This document shows, in pieces, positions 8,481 through 17,141 of a stretch of DNA of 64,000 nucleotides (its first letter is position 1; every line of letters begins with the position of its first letter). Origin of the DNA: Rossellomorea marisflavi (GTDB taxonomy: Bacteria; Bacillota; Bacilli; Bacillales; Bacillaceae_B); assembly GCF_001274775.1 (NCBI RefSeq), contig NZ_LGUE01000001.1:1148334-1212333 (forward strand), in the 5' to 3' direction. The notes under the pieces are model-generated. The model saw only the letters and a program-made list of their open reading frames with translations. It was not told where the DNA came from and searched no databases. A program made the translations under genes and the position numbers.

Positions 8481-8962
8481 ATCGTTGAGAAGCTCTGGTG
8501 TTCCTGATGGATCTTCTTATATTGGATATACATGACTATGCGCCACGGCACGATCATTCCGAATGCGAGGATCCAGAACATACCGCTTAGTTCCCCATAG
8601 TCGATGGAGGTGCTCAATAAGACTTTCCCGACAATCCTGATAATCAGCAACCCGATTAAAATAAATGCGAATGCCTTTGACCGCTTAAGGTAAATATCAT
8701 CATCCCTGATCTCAAATTTGGACGTTTTGATCAATAGGATGGAGAAAACCATTCCTACGAAAAGCGCCTCTATGATTTGAGGAGGATGGACCCTGAAGAA
8801 GGGGGATATGAACATAAGGGCCCCTGTACTCATGAACACCGGAGGCAATATGATTTTTTTTGCGCTTACTGGTTTCTTTTGGGCTTTCGTGCGGATAAAA
8901 ATCACCATGAACCCCATAAGAATCGCTGCTATGGATGAAGCAATCACCATAACCATCATCAT
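8477..8962 (-). CDS. ccdC: CcdC family membrane protein (YneJ)
   Basis: A 161-residue protein with about four or five hydrophobic segments and no large soluble domain. The pattern (a QKKPVSAKKIILPP loop after the first helix, an IRDDDIYLKRSKAF loop mid-protein) is that of CcdC/YneJ, encoded in the ccdA locus of bacilli. CcdA is needed for cytochrome c maturation and late sporulation; CcdC has no established essential role. It follows the CheY-like gene and ccdA in the same direction and order as in B. subtilis. Confidence 0.85.
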   Translation of the reverse strand: MMMVMVIASSIAAILMGFMVIFIRTKAQKKPVSAKKIILPPVFMSTGALMFISPFFRVHPPQIIEALFVGMVFSILLIKTSKFEIRDDDIYLKRSKAFAFILIGLLIIRIVGKVLLSTSIDYGELSGMFWILAFGMIVPWRIVMYIQYKKIHQEHQSFSTI

Positions 8963-9050
8963 CCTTTATCTTCTACTTTCTAGCTTATCATCAGTATAAC
9001 ATGATTCTTCCATAAAACGAAAACACTTCAGCCGTATTTTATGTAAACCC

Positions 9051-9410
9051 TTACGAAAGTATGCGCCCTATTGCTTCCAAGACCCTGCTCTCTTCAAAGG
9101 GCTTGACGATGAAGTCTTTTGCCCCGGCCTCGATTGCGTCCATTACCACACGTTGTTGACCCATGGCAGAACACATGATGATCACAGCACCTGGATATTC
9201 ATCAATGATCCGTTTCACTGCTTGAATCCCGTCCATCTCCGGCATTGTGACATCCATGGTGACAAGATCGGGTTGAAGATCCTTGAACTTCTCTACCGCC
9301 TCGAGTCCGTTCTCTGCTTCCCCCACCACGACATGTCCTCCGGAGCGTACCATATTCCCCAAGGTGACCCTCATGAACTTTGCATCGTCCACAATCAGAA
9401 TGCCCGCCAC
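9051..9410 (-). CDS. yneI: CheY-like single-domain response regulator (YneI)
   Basis: A stand-alone receiver domain of ~119 residues. The acidic pocket is ILIVDDAKF (Asp8-Asp9), the phosphoacceptor is Asp53 in LVTMDVTMPEMDG, the Thr/Ser switch is in IIMCSAMG and the conserved lysine is in DFIVKPF. There is no output domain. It occupies the yneI position between ccdA and ccdC. Several GTG starts are possible. The one chosen gives MAGILIVDD, which aligns with other CheY-like proteins, and has AAGGGTGG about 8 nt upstream; a start 4 codons earlier is the alternative. Its partner kinase is not evident. Confidence 0.85.
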   Translation of the reverse strand: MAGILIVDDAKFMRVTLGNMVRSGGHVVVGEAENGLEAVEKFKDLQPDLVTMDVTMPEMDGIQAVKRIIDEYPGAVIIMCSAMGQQRVVMDAIEAGAKDFIVKPFEESRVLEAIGRILS

Positions 9411-9497
9411 GTTTCGCACCACCCTTCTTCCTTGTTCTATCTAAATGTGTAACTTATTGGAATTTAACGCTTTCACTATATCATAGATTGGAAAGGA

Positions 9498-10202
9498 TTA
9501 GAAGCCTGTGAAATCAAAGACGTAAATCAGGTATCCAAGGAGTCTGGTCATCCAATCGAAAAATAGCATGATCCCCACGACAATCATGATGTATCCGCCG
9601 ATTTTCATAATCCGGCCGGTATTCCTTCTGATCCACTGCATTTTCCCCAAGAAGAATGATAAAACGAAGAACGGGATGGCAAAACCGAGAACGTAGGCCA
9701 GCATATAAATCATACCCGACCCAGGATTGCTCGACGCCAGCGCGATAACAGAAGCTAGAATCGGTCCCGTGCAAGGTGTCCAGCCGGCAGCAAACGCCAT
9801 CCCGATCAAGATCGACCCTAAAAAACCGGCAGGACGATTCTTGAATTCAAATCGCCTTTCCTTCATCAGACTCTCAGGCTTGAACACACCGATCACCATC
9901 AAACCGAAAATCACAATGAAGATCGCACCGATTTGCCGGATGAGATCCTGATATTGTGTGAAGAATCCACTGACAAAAGAAGACGTGAATCCGATGGCAA
10001 CAAAGATAACGGAAAAGCCGATCAAGAAGAACAGCGTATGGAGCAGGCTCCTTTTTTGAAGCATGGCGTTTTCGGTTTTCAGCTCGCTTACACTCATTCC
10101 GGTTATGTATGATAGAAAAGCCGGATAGAGCGGAAGACAGCACGGGGAAATGAAGCTAAGGACCCCGGCGCCGAACGCAAGAAAAATATTTACATCAGAC
10201 AA
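9498..10202 (-). CDS. ccdA: Cytochrome c biogenesis protein CcdA
   Basis: Integral membrane thiol-disulfide transporter (DsbD-beta/CcdA family) that carries reducing power across the membrane for cytochrome c maturation and spore cortex thioredoxins. It has 234 residues and six predicted helices. The two conserved reactive cysteines lie in the [12 protein letters not shown] motif of the first helix and the WTPCTGPIL motif of the fourth, each next to a proline. First gene of the ccdA-yneI-ccdC order. Confidence 0.95.
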   Translation of the reverse strand: MSDVNIFLAFGAGVLSFISPCCLPLYPAFLSYITGMSVSELKTENAMLQKRSLLHTLFFLIGFSVIFVAIGFTSSFVSGFFTQYQDLIRQIGAIFIVIFGLMVIGVFKPESLMKERRFEFKNRPAGFLGSILIGMAFAAGWTPCTGPILASVIALASSNPGSGMIYMLAYVLGFAIPFFVLSFFLGKMQWIRRNTGRIMKIGGYIMIVVGIMLFFDWMTRLLGYLIYVFDFTGF

Positions 10203-10370
10203 GTTGACATCCCCCTTATATTTATTTTATATTTCTATTCTATCAGACAAAAATGAACTTTATGAGAAATGTTCATGTGAAAGGTTTATGTCGGTATGAT
10301 TACAGGGGACAAGCATTGTTAACAAAAACATTAAAGACTCTTATCTTTTTAATAAAAACGAATTTTTACT

Positions 10371-10399
10371 TTGAAAAAAACTTCGTTTTTCGATATACT
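10371..10399 (+). promoter_or_regulatory. Sigma-A promoter of the Spo0E-like gene
   Basis: TTGAAA, a 17-bp spacer and TATACT, in an A/T-rich region 72 nt before the Spo0E-like start. Confidence 0.7.
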
Positions 10400-10470
10400 A
10401 ATAAAAAAGTTACAGTTATTACTAGTTTTGTATAGACCTTGTCAGGTTATACAAAAGAAAGGAAACAGCC

Positions 10471-10644
10471 GTGTCTAAAAAAGAGCTACTTGATCGAATT
10501 GAACTCAAACGCGCCCAACTCATTGCCATCGTCGCCGAGAATGGATTGACGTCTCCTCAAGCCATCCAGTTCAGCCAGGAACTCGATCGCCTCTTGAACC
10601 GTTATAATGCGCAATACATAAAAAATGCTGTTGTCCTTCATTGA
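10471..10644 (+). CDS. Spo0E-like aspartyl-phosphate phosphatase
   Basis: A 57-residue protein beginning with GTG, with AAAGGAAA 6-7 nt upstream. It carries the Spo0E signature SQELDRLLNRY at residues 35-45, preceded by a charged helix (ELLDRIELKRAQL) and a turn (NGLTSPQAI). This is the two-helix hairpin that inserts next to a response regulator and removes phosphate. Such proteins dephosphorylate Spo0A~P in Bacillus and so restrain sporulation. It is on the plus strand, surrounded by minus-strand genes, with its own promoter and terminator. Target specificity cannot be read from sequence. Confidence 0.88.
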   Translation: MSKKELLDRIELKRAQLIAIVAENGLTSPQAIQFSQELDRLLNRYNAQYIKNAVVLH

Positions 10645-10693
10645 GCCGGCCATCCCCATTAAAATTTTTGATTAATAGTATTCTAATATACGG

Positions 10694-10728
10694 AAAAAAA
10701 CAGGCAGCCCCGACAGGGCTGCCTGTTT
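10694..10728. terminator. Terminator shared by the Spo0E-like gene and the ABC exporter
   Basis: Perfect hairpin CAGGCAGCCC/GGGCTGCCTG with a 5-nt loop (10701-10725). The A-run on the left becomes a seven-residue U-tract for the minus-strand transcript; the plus side has only GUUUG. Confidence 0.8.
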
Positions 10729-10736
10729 GAATCCCG

Positions 10737-12533
10737 TCAGGTCATGGCATCTTCCATTCCTTCAACCATCCCATTCTGGAGCAGATACATTTTGTGATAG
10801 ATTCCTCTACCGTCCAGTAATTCCTTATGGGTTCCCCTCTCGACGATCTCCCCTTTATGGAGGACAAGGATCAGATCGGCATCTTGAATCGTGGAAAGCC
10901 TGTGGGCAATGGCAATGGTCGTGCGTCCTTCTCTCATCTTGGAGAGTGCTCCCTGAATGGCTTCTTCCGTTTCCGTATCAATATTCGCCGTCGCTTCATC
11001 CAATATAAGGATTTTCGGTTTGGTGGCAATCGTGCGTGCAAAGGCGATAAGCTGCCGCTGACCGCTTGAGAACGTCGAGCCCCTTTCGACCACAGGATCA
11101 TCATACCCCTGCGGTAGGTTTCGGATAAAGCTGTCTGCCTGGACGAATTCCGCTGCCGCTTTTACTTCTTCATCACTCAATTGCTCATTGTACAACCGGA
11201 TATTCGTTTTCACATCACCATAGAATAGAAAAGGATCCTGTAAGACGAGCCCGAGCTTCTTTCTTATTTCTTGAACGGGATATGACTTGATGCTCTCTCC
11301 GTCAATCATGATCCTCCCCCGCTCGAATTCGTAGAATCTCATCAAAAGATTGATAATCGAGCTCTTTCCACTTCCCGTATGACCGACGAGCGCTACTGTT
11401 TCCCCAGGGTTTGCTGTAAACGAGATGTTCTTCAACACATCCTGCTTCCCGTCATACGAGAAAGATACGTTATCAAACACAATCTTCCCATCGCTGACTT
11501 TCAACGATTGCCCGTCTTTTCCCTGGGAAGGATTCAATTCTTGTTCATCCAGAAGGGTGAACACCCTGTTTGAAGCAATGATGGCCTGCTGGAACAGACT
11601 GAGCCTCATCATGATCTGGTTGACTGGTTCAAAGAAACGATCCAGATAGTTCACAAATGCATACAAAACCCCTATTTCAATCGGACGATCCCATGAGGCC
11701 ACCCCGAAATAGGTCAATACGACCATCAGGGCCGCTGCATAGACCAGGTCGATAGCCGGTCTCAGAAGAAGACCATCCACTTTGATATTTCTCATATTCG
11801 CATTGAAATGCTGTTCATTGGTTTCGCCGAATTCTTCCCTCATCCTCTTTTCCTGCCTGAATATTTGAATGATGGACATTCCGGAAAGAGATTCACTCAG
11901 CTTTGCGTTCAACTGGCTCAGTCTCTCCCTCATATCTTGATAAAATACGGAGCTATACTTCCTGTACAGGCTCATGATCCAGATCAATACAGGGAGGATG
12001 AACAAACAAAAGACTGCAAGCTTTGCATTGAGGACAAACATAGCAATGAAGATACCGATGATCAAGAATCCTCCCTGGATGAAAGAAGCGAGGACGCTTA
12101 CGAACATATCCTTTATCGCTTCCGTATCATTGGTGACCCTCGAGACAATGCTGCCTGCAGGAGTACGATCAAAATATCTCATCCCAAGCCCTTGGACTTT
12201 GGTGAACACATCGACCCTAAGCTGCTGGATGATCTTCAGGGCGATTTCCTGGAACTTTAGCAGTTGGAAGTAGGAGACCACGACATTCCCCAGTTGAATG
12301 AGGAGATAACCCGTGCCCAGCGCTACAAGGGGACCATATGGGAAGACTCCCGGTGTCAGATAATCATCGATGAACACCTTTATGAGGATGGGACCGAACA
12401 CATCCCCGATCGTTGTTAATAAGAGTAAAAAGAAAGCCAAATAAATCGTCTTTCGATGCGGCGTTGCATACCCCATCAGGCGGAAAAAGATCTTTCGCTG
12501 ATCCTTGGGGCTAAGTGCAGGTATCGGTTCCAT
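10737..12533 (-). CDS. Heterodimeric ABC exporter subunit with canonical Walker B
   Basis: Fused membrane-ATPase half transporter of about 598 residues: six membrane helices (~25-310) then the nucleotide-binding domain with Walker A GHTGSGKSS, Q-loop LVLQDPFLF, and Walker B ILILDEATANID with the catalytic glutamate. Its ABC signature is SSGQR, which departs from LSGGQ. The partner upstream has the opposite asymmetry, as in BmrC/BmrD- and TM287/288-type drug exporters. Closest B. subtilis relatives cannot be separated among YfiC, YknV and YheH, so no symbol is given. ATG is chosen because GGAGGGTG lies 5 nt upstream, leaving a 4-nt gap from the partner gene. Confidence 0.9.
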   Translation of the reverse strand: MEPIPALSPKDQRKIFFRLMGYATPHRKTIYLAFFLLLLTTIGDVFGPILIKVFIDDYLTPGVFPYGPLVALGTGYLLIQLGNVVVSYFQLLKFQEIALKIIQQLRVDVFTKVQGLGMRYFDRTPAGSIVSRVTNDTEAIKDMFVSVLASFIQGGFLIIGIFIAMFVLNAKLAVFCLFILPVLIWIMSLYRKYSSVFYQDMRERLSQLNAKLSESLSGMSIIQIFRQEKRMREEFGETNEQHFNANMRNIKVDGLLLRPAIDLVYAAALMVVLTYFGVASWDRPIEIGVLYAFVNYLDRFFEPVNQIMMRLSLFQQAIIASNRVFTLLDEQELNPSQGKDGQSLKVSDGKIVFDNVSFSYDGKQDVLKNISFTANPGETVALVGHTGSGKSSIINLLMRFYEFERGRIMIDGESIKSYPVQEIRKKLGLVLQDPFLFYGDVKTNIRLYNEQLSDEEVKAAAEFVQADSFIRNLPQGYDDPVVERGSTFSSGQRQLIAFARTIATKPKILILDEATANIDTETEEAIQGALSKMREGRTTIAIAHRLSTIQDADLILVLHKGEIVERGTHKELLDGRGIYHKMYLLQNGMVEGMEDAMT

Positions 12534-12537
12534 CTGC

Positions 12538-14280
12538 TCACCCTCCAAATTCTACAATATCCTCTAATTGCTGACGGAGATACATTTCCTTATACCAGCC
12601 GTCTTCCATCATCAGCTCTTCGTGTCTACCCCTTTGGATCACCGCGCCTCCATCCATGACCAGGATCAGATCGGCATGAACGATGGCGCTCAGGCGATGG
12701 GAGGTAATGATGGTGGTCTTTCCTTCACGTTCCTTCCTCAGTGAGGTAAGGATGGCTTCTTCCGTCTTCGCATCCACAGCAGAGAGGGAATCGTCAAGTA
12801 TCAACAATTCCGGTTCCATCAGCAATGCCCGGGCGATGGATATCCGCTGTTTTTGTCCTCCTGAAAGAGAGACTCCCCTTTCTCCGACAACGGTATCGTA
12901 CCCTTGAGAGAACCCTTCTATGTCATGATGGATCTGGGCAGACTCTGCGGCTCGTTTCACCTTCTCCATGGATGACAGCGGATCAGTGAAGGCGATATTT
13001 TCCTTGATCGTCGCTGAGAACAAGAAGTGATCCTGAGGAACATATCCAATCGATTGCCGTAATGAATCAAGCGTATACGCTGTAATTGGTAGACCTGCAA
13101 AGTGAACTTCTCCGGAATAGCCTTCGAATTCCCTGAGTAGAAGTTTCAGAAGAGACGTTTTTCCTGATCCGGTTTTTCCGACCACCCCGAGGGTTTGGCC
13201 CTTTGCCAAAGTAAAGTGGATATCTTTAAGAGTGGGGTGCTCTTCTCCTGGAAAAGCGAATGATTCGATGTTAAATTCGATATCACCTTTCGGCTGCTCC
13301 CTAACTGTTCCATCTGCAATCTCGACTTCTTCCCCCAATAATCTCGACACCCGGTCGTAGGAAGCCCTCCCACGCTCGACGATATTGAATAACCAACCAA
13401 ACGCAAGCATCGGCCAAATGAGCAAACCAAGATAGGTTGTGAATGATATGAGCTCTCCTATCGTCAGTTCACCGTTCAGCACAAACCTCGATCCGAATAC
13501 AATGGAAAGGAAAAACGAAAGACCTACAATGATGGAAATGGTGGGATCGAACAATGAGTCTACCCTTGCCACACTCATATTTTTTTGCACGACGTCTTCC
13601 GACTCACGCTTAAAGGATTGGATATCCTCTTTTTCCTGACCAAATGTCTTCAGCACCTTGACTCCAGTCACACTTTCCTGAGTCTTATCATTCAGTGATG
13701 AGAACGCTTCCTGTGCCTTATGGAAACGTTTATGAAGAAGCGTTCCATAGTAACTTGTCAGTATGGCCATGAAGGGCATTGGGATCAATGCTATCAGCGT
13801 GAGTTTCCAACTGATCGTGAAGGCCATGGCGATGATGACGAATCCACCTGTTGACAGTGAATCAACGAGGGTCAATACGCCCGAACCGGCCGTTTGCTGG
13901 ATGGCCTGCAAATCGTTGGTGGCATGAGCCATAAGATCTCCAACACGCCTTTTCTGAAAAAACGAAGGAGCCATCCTCGTAAAATGGTGATAAAGCTTGT
14001 TCCTGAGAAGTTTTGAAAGTCGATTCGCTGAACCGAATATCATGATTCTCCACACATATCTCAACCCGTACATAGCCACTGCCGTTCCCGCAAGAAGCAG
14101 CATCCACCTTATAATATCGGAACGCGACAGGGTACCGTCCTTGATCCTGTCCACGACGATCCCGACGACTTTAGGAGGGATCAACTGCAGGAAGGCTACC
14201 ATCAAAAGGATTAAAATCCCGGTGATATATGACTTTTTCTCTTGGAGAAAAAACCACTTTAAATCTAAAAATACCCTCAT
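12538..14280 (-). CDS. Heterodimeric ABC exporter subunit with degenerate Walker B
   Basis: A 580-residue half transporter: six membrane helices (~15-300), then Walker A GKTGSGKTS, Q-loop YVPQDHFLF, a canonical signature LSGGQKQR, and Walker B LLILDDSLSAVD in which the catalytic Glu is Asp. That change makes one of the two composite ATP sites weakly active, the hallmark of asymmetric heterodimeric exporters. It precedes its partner by 4 nt and the two must form one transporter. Likely substrates are drugs or lipids, by family only. GGGGGAG lies 5 nt before the ATG. Confidence 0.9.
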   Translation of the reverse strand: MRVFLDLKWFFLQEKKSYITGILILLMVAFLQLIPPKVVGIVVDRIKDGTLSRSDIIRWMLLLAGTAVAMYGLRYVWRIMIFGSANRLSKLLRNKLYHHFTRMAPSFFQKRRVGDLMAHATNDLQAIQQTAGSGVLTLVDSLSTGGFVIIAMAFTISWKLTLIALIPMPFMAILTSYYGTLLHKRFHKAQEAFSSLNDKTQESVTGVKVLKTFGQEKEDIQSFKRESEDVVQKNMSVARVDSLFDPTISIIVGLSFFLSIVFGSRFVLNGELTIGELISFTTYLGLLIWPMLAFGWLFNIVERGRASYDRVSRLLGEEVEIADGTVREQPKGDIEFNIESFAFPGEEHPTLKDIHFTLAKGQTLGVVGKTGSGKTSLLKLLLREFEGYSGEVHFAGLPITAYTLDSLRQSIGYVPQDHFLFSATIKENIAFTDPLSSMEKVKRAAESAQIHHDIEGFSQGYDTVVGERGVSLSGGQKQRISIARALLMEPELLILDDSLSAVDAKTEEAILTSLRKEREGKTTIITSHRLSAIVHADLILVMDGGAVIQRGRHEELMMEDGWYKEMYLRQQLEDIVEFGG

Positions 14281-14390
14281 ATCTACTCCCCCATAATTTT
14301 CTTAAGACTCTTTATTTTACCAAATACTCAGGCAGTAATAAACGAAAAAAATAGTCTTTTAAAAGAAAGCGCCACGGATTACAGCTCAAA

Positions 14391-14413
14391 AAAAAGCACC
14401 TCCGAAGAGATGC
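14391..14413 (-). terminator. Probable terminator of camS
   Basis: Imperfect hairpin AGCACCTC/GAGATGCT with one mismatch and a 4-nt loop, followed by a run of U in the minus-strand transcript, directly after the camS stop. Confidence 0.6.
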
Positions 14414-15535
14414 TCATTGAATGTCGACGAACGGTTCCTGGTCCACTTCTTTTACCATCGTGGCCTTGACCCCTTTAGGTGTTTTAACGTACACATACAC
14501 AGGGATATTAGGGAAATAATCCACGATTTCAGTGCCGAACACTTGAGAAAATCCAATCAGTTCTGCCTCTTTGACCATCCCTGTGTTCACTTCGATCACA
14601 AGCTTATTGATTGAATCGCCGGAATACAGTGCTTTACCGACCAGTTTGATATCCTGGTGTGAAAAGTACTTGGATACCTCGTCTTCAAGGTTCAACAGGT
14701 TCTTCGCCAAGTCCCGGTTTTTCTCTTCCCCTTTATCACTTGGGAAGTAATAGTATTCTTCATCGAGGTCACTCCACTTCTTGATTGAGTTGTCGTTGCC
14801 ATCGATGAACGCCGTGGTGAAGTAGTTACCGGGCACGACGCTATTGGTCGGCTGAAGTTTATACAGGGAAATCATAATGGGAACATCTTTTAATTTCGAG
14901 TTTTTCCTGATTCGTTTCACGATCGTTTCGGCGGCCTTTTTCCCATATGCAGCCATTTCTTTTGAACTGATTTCCTTTTCGTCAAAGTGCATGAGCTTTT
15001 GACTGTCCTGCACCCTGATATAATCGACCGAGTTCATGGCAAGTCCCAGGGAGATCCCTTGAATCTTTCCATCAGAATCTACGTAGTTCTGTTCATGTAT
15101 GTAAGCAAGATAGGCAGGGTTGTCCTTTTCGAGCTTCACCTGGTCCTCCCATCCCATACCATCCTTTATCTCCAATTCAGGATTCAAACCTGTTTTGTTT
15201 GAAGAAGACTTACGTTTGATCCAATCCTTGATGCCGGTCAGGTATTGACCTTCCTGATAGTTCACTTTATCGGGAGGAAAGTGTTTAATCGACTGAGACA
15301 TCAAGCCCGTTTCAATTTCATCCATATCGCTGCGGTTATTCACCGTCTGCGTGATCAGTCCACGATTGACGGACTTTTTTTCTTGATCAATCTTATAGGT
15401 TAAATATTCTCTCGCCTTACCGGCTGCCTTGCTTTGCGCTTCAAGTGTTTCATCATTAATAACTTCAGAAGGCTTATTCGCGCATCCTGATGCGAAGATC
15501 AATAGTGAAAGTGAAGCAATCATCCATTTTTTCAT
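14414..15535 (-). CDS. camS: CamS family sex-pheromone lipoprotein
   Basis: A 373-residue lipoprotein with signal MKKWMIASLSLLIFASGC (lipobox ASGC). The body matches the CamS/YerH family: a repeated two-lobed extracellular domain, with GLMSQ near residue 80, EGQYLTGIKDWI near 100 and a C-terminal VYVYVKTPKG. In enterococci and staphylococci the signal peptide of CamS is the source of a peptide pheromone; the mature protein has no known function. In B. subtilis the homologue yerH is downstream of ligA, so this is an unusual location. Monocistronic. Confidence 0.85.
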   Translation of the reverse strand: MKKWMIASLSLLIFASGCANKPSEVINDETLEAQSKAAGKAREYLTYKIDQEKKSVNRGLITQTVNNRSDMDEIETGLMSQSIKHFPPDKVNYQEGQYLTGIKDWIKRKSSSNKTGLNPELEIKDGMGWEDQVKLEKDNPAYLAYIHEQNYVDSDGKIQGISLGLAMNSVDYIRVQDSQKLMHFDEKEISSKEMAAYGKKAAETIVKRIRKNSKLKDVPIMISLYKLQPTNSVVPGNYFTTAFIDGNDNSIKKWSDLDEEYYYFPSDKGEEKNRDLAKNLLNLEDEVSKYFSHQDIKLVGKALYSGDSINKLVIEVNTGMVKEAELIGFSQVFGTEIVDYFPNIPVYVYVKTPKGVKATMVKEVDQEPFVDIQ

Positions 15536-15644
15536 ACAACAACCTCCGGACTATAGTTTACCACAAATCAAATTGGTTGAAGAATGATATTCATCCTAAT
15601 TTGTGAAATCCATCATTTTAGCAAACCTTCACCTTTCCTTCCCG

Positions 15645-15679
15645 CAAAAAAGCCACTTCCCGATGGAAAGTGGCTTTTT
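15645..15679. terminator. Terminator between yneF and camS
   Basis: Hairpin AAAAAGCCACTT...AAGTGGCTTTTT with A and T runs on both sides, downstream of yneF on the minus strand. Confidence 0.8.
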
Positions 15680-15785
15680 GCGATAAAACGGATAAACCAA
15701 TCTGACAGCAATTCCAGTAGAAAAGTCTTACTCTCCAATAAAACGTAGCGAAATGATTTATCTCAGTCCCATCGAACAGGGATGA

Positions 15786-16007
15786 TTATTTCATGTTTTT
15801 GTTCATAGCATTCATCATTTGATTGATTTTTTTCTGAGACGGTTTCTGTCCCATTTGCATCATCATCATGCGTAGCATTTGTTCGTTAATCGGCGGGTTT
15901 TTCTTAAGATAGCTCATCATGTACTTACGAGCGATGAAGAACCCTAGCGCAACTCCGGCAAGCAGTGCGATCACGCCGACCAGAATAGCTATAGCGGTCG
16001 TTGACAT
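15786..16007 (-). CDS. yneF: UPF0154 family membrane protein YneF
   Basis: A 73-residue protein with one long N-terminal membrane helix (residues ~5-25, Ala/Val/Gly-rich, ending FFIARKYM), then a basic Met-rich cytoplasmic tail with the family hallmark [24 protein letters not shown]. Function unknown. It follows sirA, as yneF follows yneE/sirA in B. subtilis. Confidence 0.92.
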   Translation of the reverse strand: MSTTAIAILVGVIALLAGVALGFFIARKYMMSYLKKNPPINEQMLRMMMMQMGQKPSQKKINQMMNAMNKNMK

Positions 16008-16092
16008 ACGATTACTTCCTCCTTCATGTTGTCCTTATAAAAGTGTACTAAACCAAAGAAGATTATACAATATTTCTGTCATAATTTCTTAA

Positions 16093-16530
16093 TTAATATA
16101 TAAATTTTCTTTGTTTTATTGGCTTTAACCATCCAAAACGTTCATTTTGGATATCTACAGCCAATAAGTATCCCATATGTCTTCTTAGGATTTCAAAGAA
16201 AATATACTCTGATTCATCCAGACCCCATGCATGAATCGTCAACGCTCTCTCTTTTAATTCAAGAGAGACCCCGGATGACTCCTGTTGGATCATGGCTCTA
16301 TCATCGTCCCAACCGGAACCTTGTACCGATAGTAATTCATTTTGTATAAAGCGTCTCGTCGGGAGGTATGGAATCGGCCTTGTAATATACTCCACTTGTT
16401 TTGAAATGATGGTGTGCAGTTCCCCGGTGGAACTCTCCATCTCGTTGAAAAGCTGGTGAAACATCCGTTCCCTACCGTAAAAATGCTGGGCAAACTCCTC
16501 TGCAATCCAATAGACCTGATAGCGTCGCAC
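16093..16530 (-). CDS. sirA: Sporulation inhibitor of replication SirA
   Basis: SirA binds domain I of DnaA and stops new rounds of chromosome replication in cells that have begun to sporulate. The 145-residue product has family landmarks EEFAQHFYGRE near the N-terminus, EYITRPIPYL in the middle, and EYIFFEILRR...GWLKPIKQR at the C-terminus, and matches the usual length (148). The start is GTG: GGGAGGGGGAG lies 5 nt upstream, and a longer reading from an upstream ATG would translate the ribosome site itself. A perfect Spo0A box lies 85 nt upstream, fitting the known Spo0A~P activation of sirA. Confidence 0.9.
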   Translation of the reverse strand: MRRYQVYWIAEEFAQHFYGRERMFHQLFNEMESSTGELHTIISKQVEYITRPIPYLPTRRFIQNELLSVQGSGWDDDRAMIQQESSGVSLELKERALTIHAWGLDESEYIFFEILRRHMGYLLAVDIQNERFGWLKPIKQRKFIY

Positions 16531-16558
16531 AGTTACTCCCCCTCCCATTATACTATTC

Positions 16559-16624
16559 AGTATACCCAAACATAGAAAGGGGAGTTGTCAGAATTTGTTG
16601 AGAAGATGGACTAGTTTTGTCGAA
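16559..16624 (-). promoter_or_regulatory. sirA control region: Spo0A box and -10 candidate
   Basis: Read on the plus strand, TTTTGTCGAA (16615-16624) is an exact match to the 0A-box consensus. Two weaker 0A-like hexamers (containing TTGTCA and TTTGTTGA) lie between it and a TATACT -10 candidate (minus strand, 16559-16564) about 30 nt before the GTG start. There is no good -35, which is usual for Spo0A-activated promoters. Confidence 0.65.
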
Positions 16625-16632
16625 TCGCCGTT

Positions 16633-17091
16633 TCATACCAATTCTTTTTTCAGCATCACCATGTCCAACCCTCTTATTCCATTTTCATAGAATGGCTCGG
16701 GATAGTCGAGGAAGAAATCCTTTTTGATGGCTTCGAAGCGGAAACCGCATTTTTGATAGAACATCAGATTGCCGATGGACGAATTGGATGTCCCTACAAG
16801 GATGGTACGATATCCTGAATTCCTGACCTTCTTTTCTATCGACTCGATCATCTGCCGGCCGATCCCCTTTCCACGGAATGAGGCTACGACTGCCATGTTT
16901 TTTATCTCGATTATGGTTGAATCCAATTCCACTATGAGCATGATCCCCACGATTTCTCCATCGTATGAGAAAGTGTATACTTCTCCATCTTCAAGATACC
17001 TTCTTACTGCAGCTTCTGATTCATCGGCAAGCATCAAAAGGGAGATGAAGGCGCTCCGCTCTTTTTGATGTTCACATTTGATTTCCATCAT
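16633..17091 (-). CDS. GNAT family N-acetyltransferase
   Basis: Single GNAT domain of ~152 residues. The acetyl-CoA pyrophosphate loop is FRGKGIGRQMIESIE (R/Q-x-x-G-x-G/A), preceded by the beta-4 strand IEIKNMAVVASF and followed by VGTSNSSIGNLMFYQKCGFR, where the Asn/Tyr pair is typical of small-molecule and protein N-acetyltransferases. The substrate is not predictable. It lies between tkt and sirA, where B. subtilis has no such gene. ATG is chosen because AGGTGG lies 4-7 nt upstream; two GTG codons further up are in the ribosome site. Confidence 0.85.
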   Translation of the reverse strand: MMEIKCEHQKERSAFISLLMLADESEAAVRRYLEDGEVYTFSYDGEIVGIMLIVELDSTIIEIKNMAVVASFRGKGIGRQMIESIEKKVRNSGYRTILVGTSNSSIGNLMFYQKCGFRFEAIKKDFFLDYPEPFYENGIRGLDMVMLKKELV

Positions 17092-17102
17092 GTACACCAC
17101 CT

Positions 17103-17132
17103 AAAAAAGCCGGCTCAATGGATGAGCCGGCT
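17103..17132 (-). terminator. Intrinsic terminator of tkt
   Basis: Perfect 10-bp stem AGCCGGCTCA/TGAGCCGGCT with a 5-nt loop and a U-run in the minus-strand transcript. Confidence 0.9.
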
Positions 17133-17141
17133 CAGGATGTT

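Noticed and set aside
10253-10435. 60-codon plus-strand frame upstream of the Spo0E-like gene
   Set aside because: It runs through the promoter, has no ribosome site and is very A/T-rich; likely chance.
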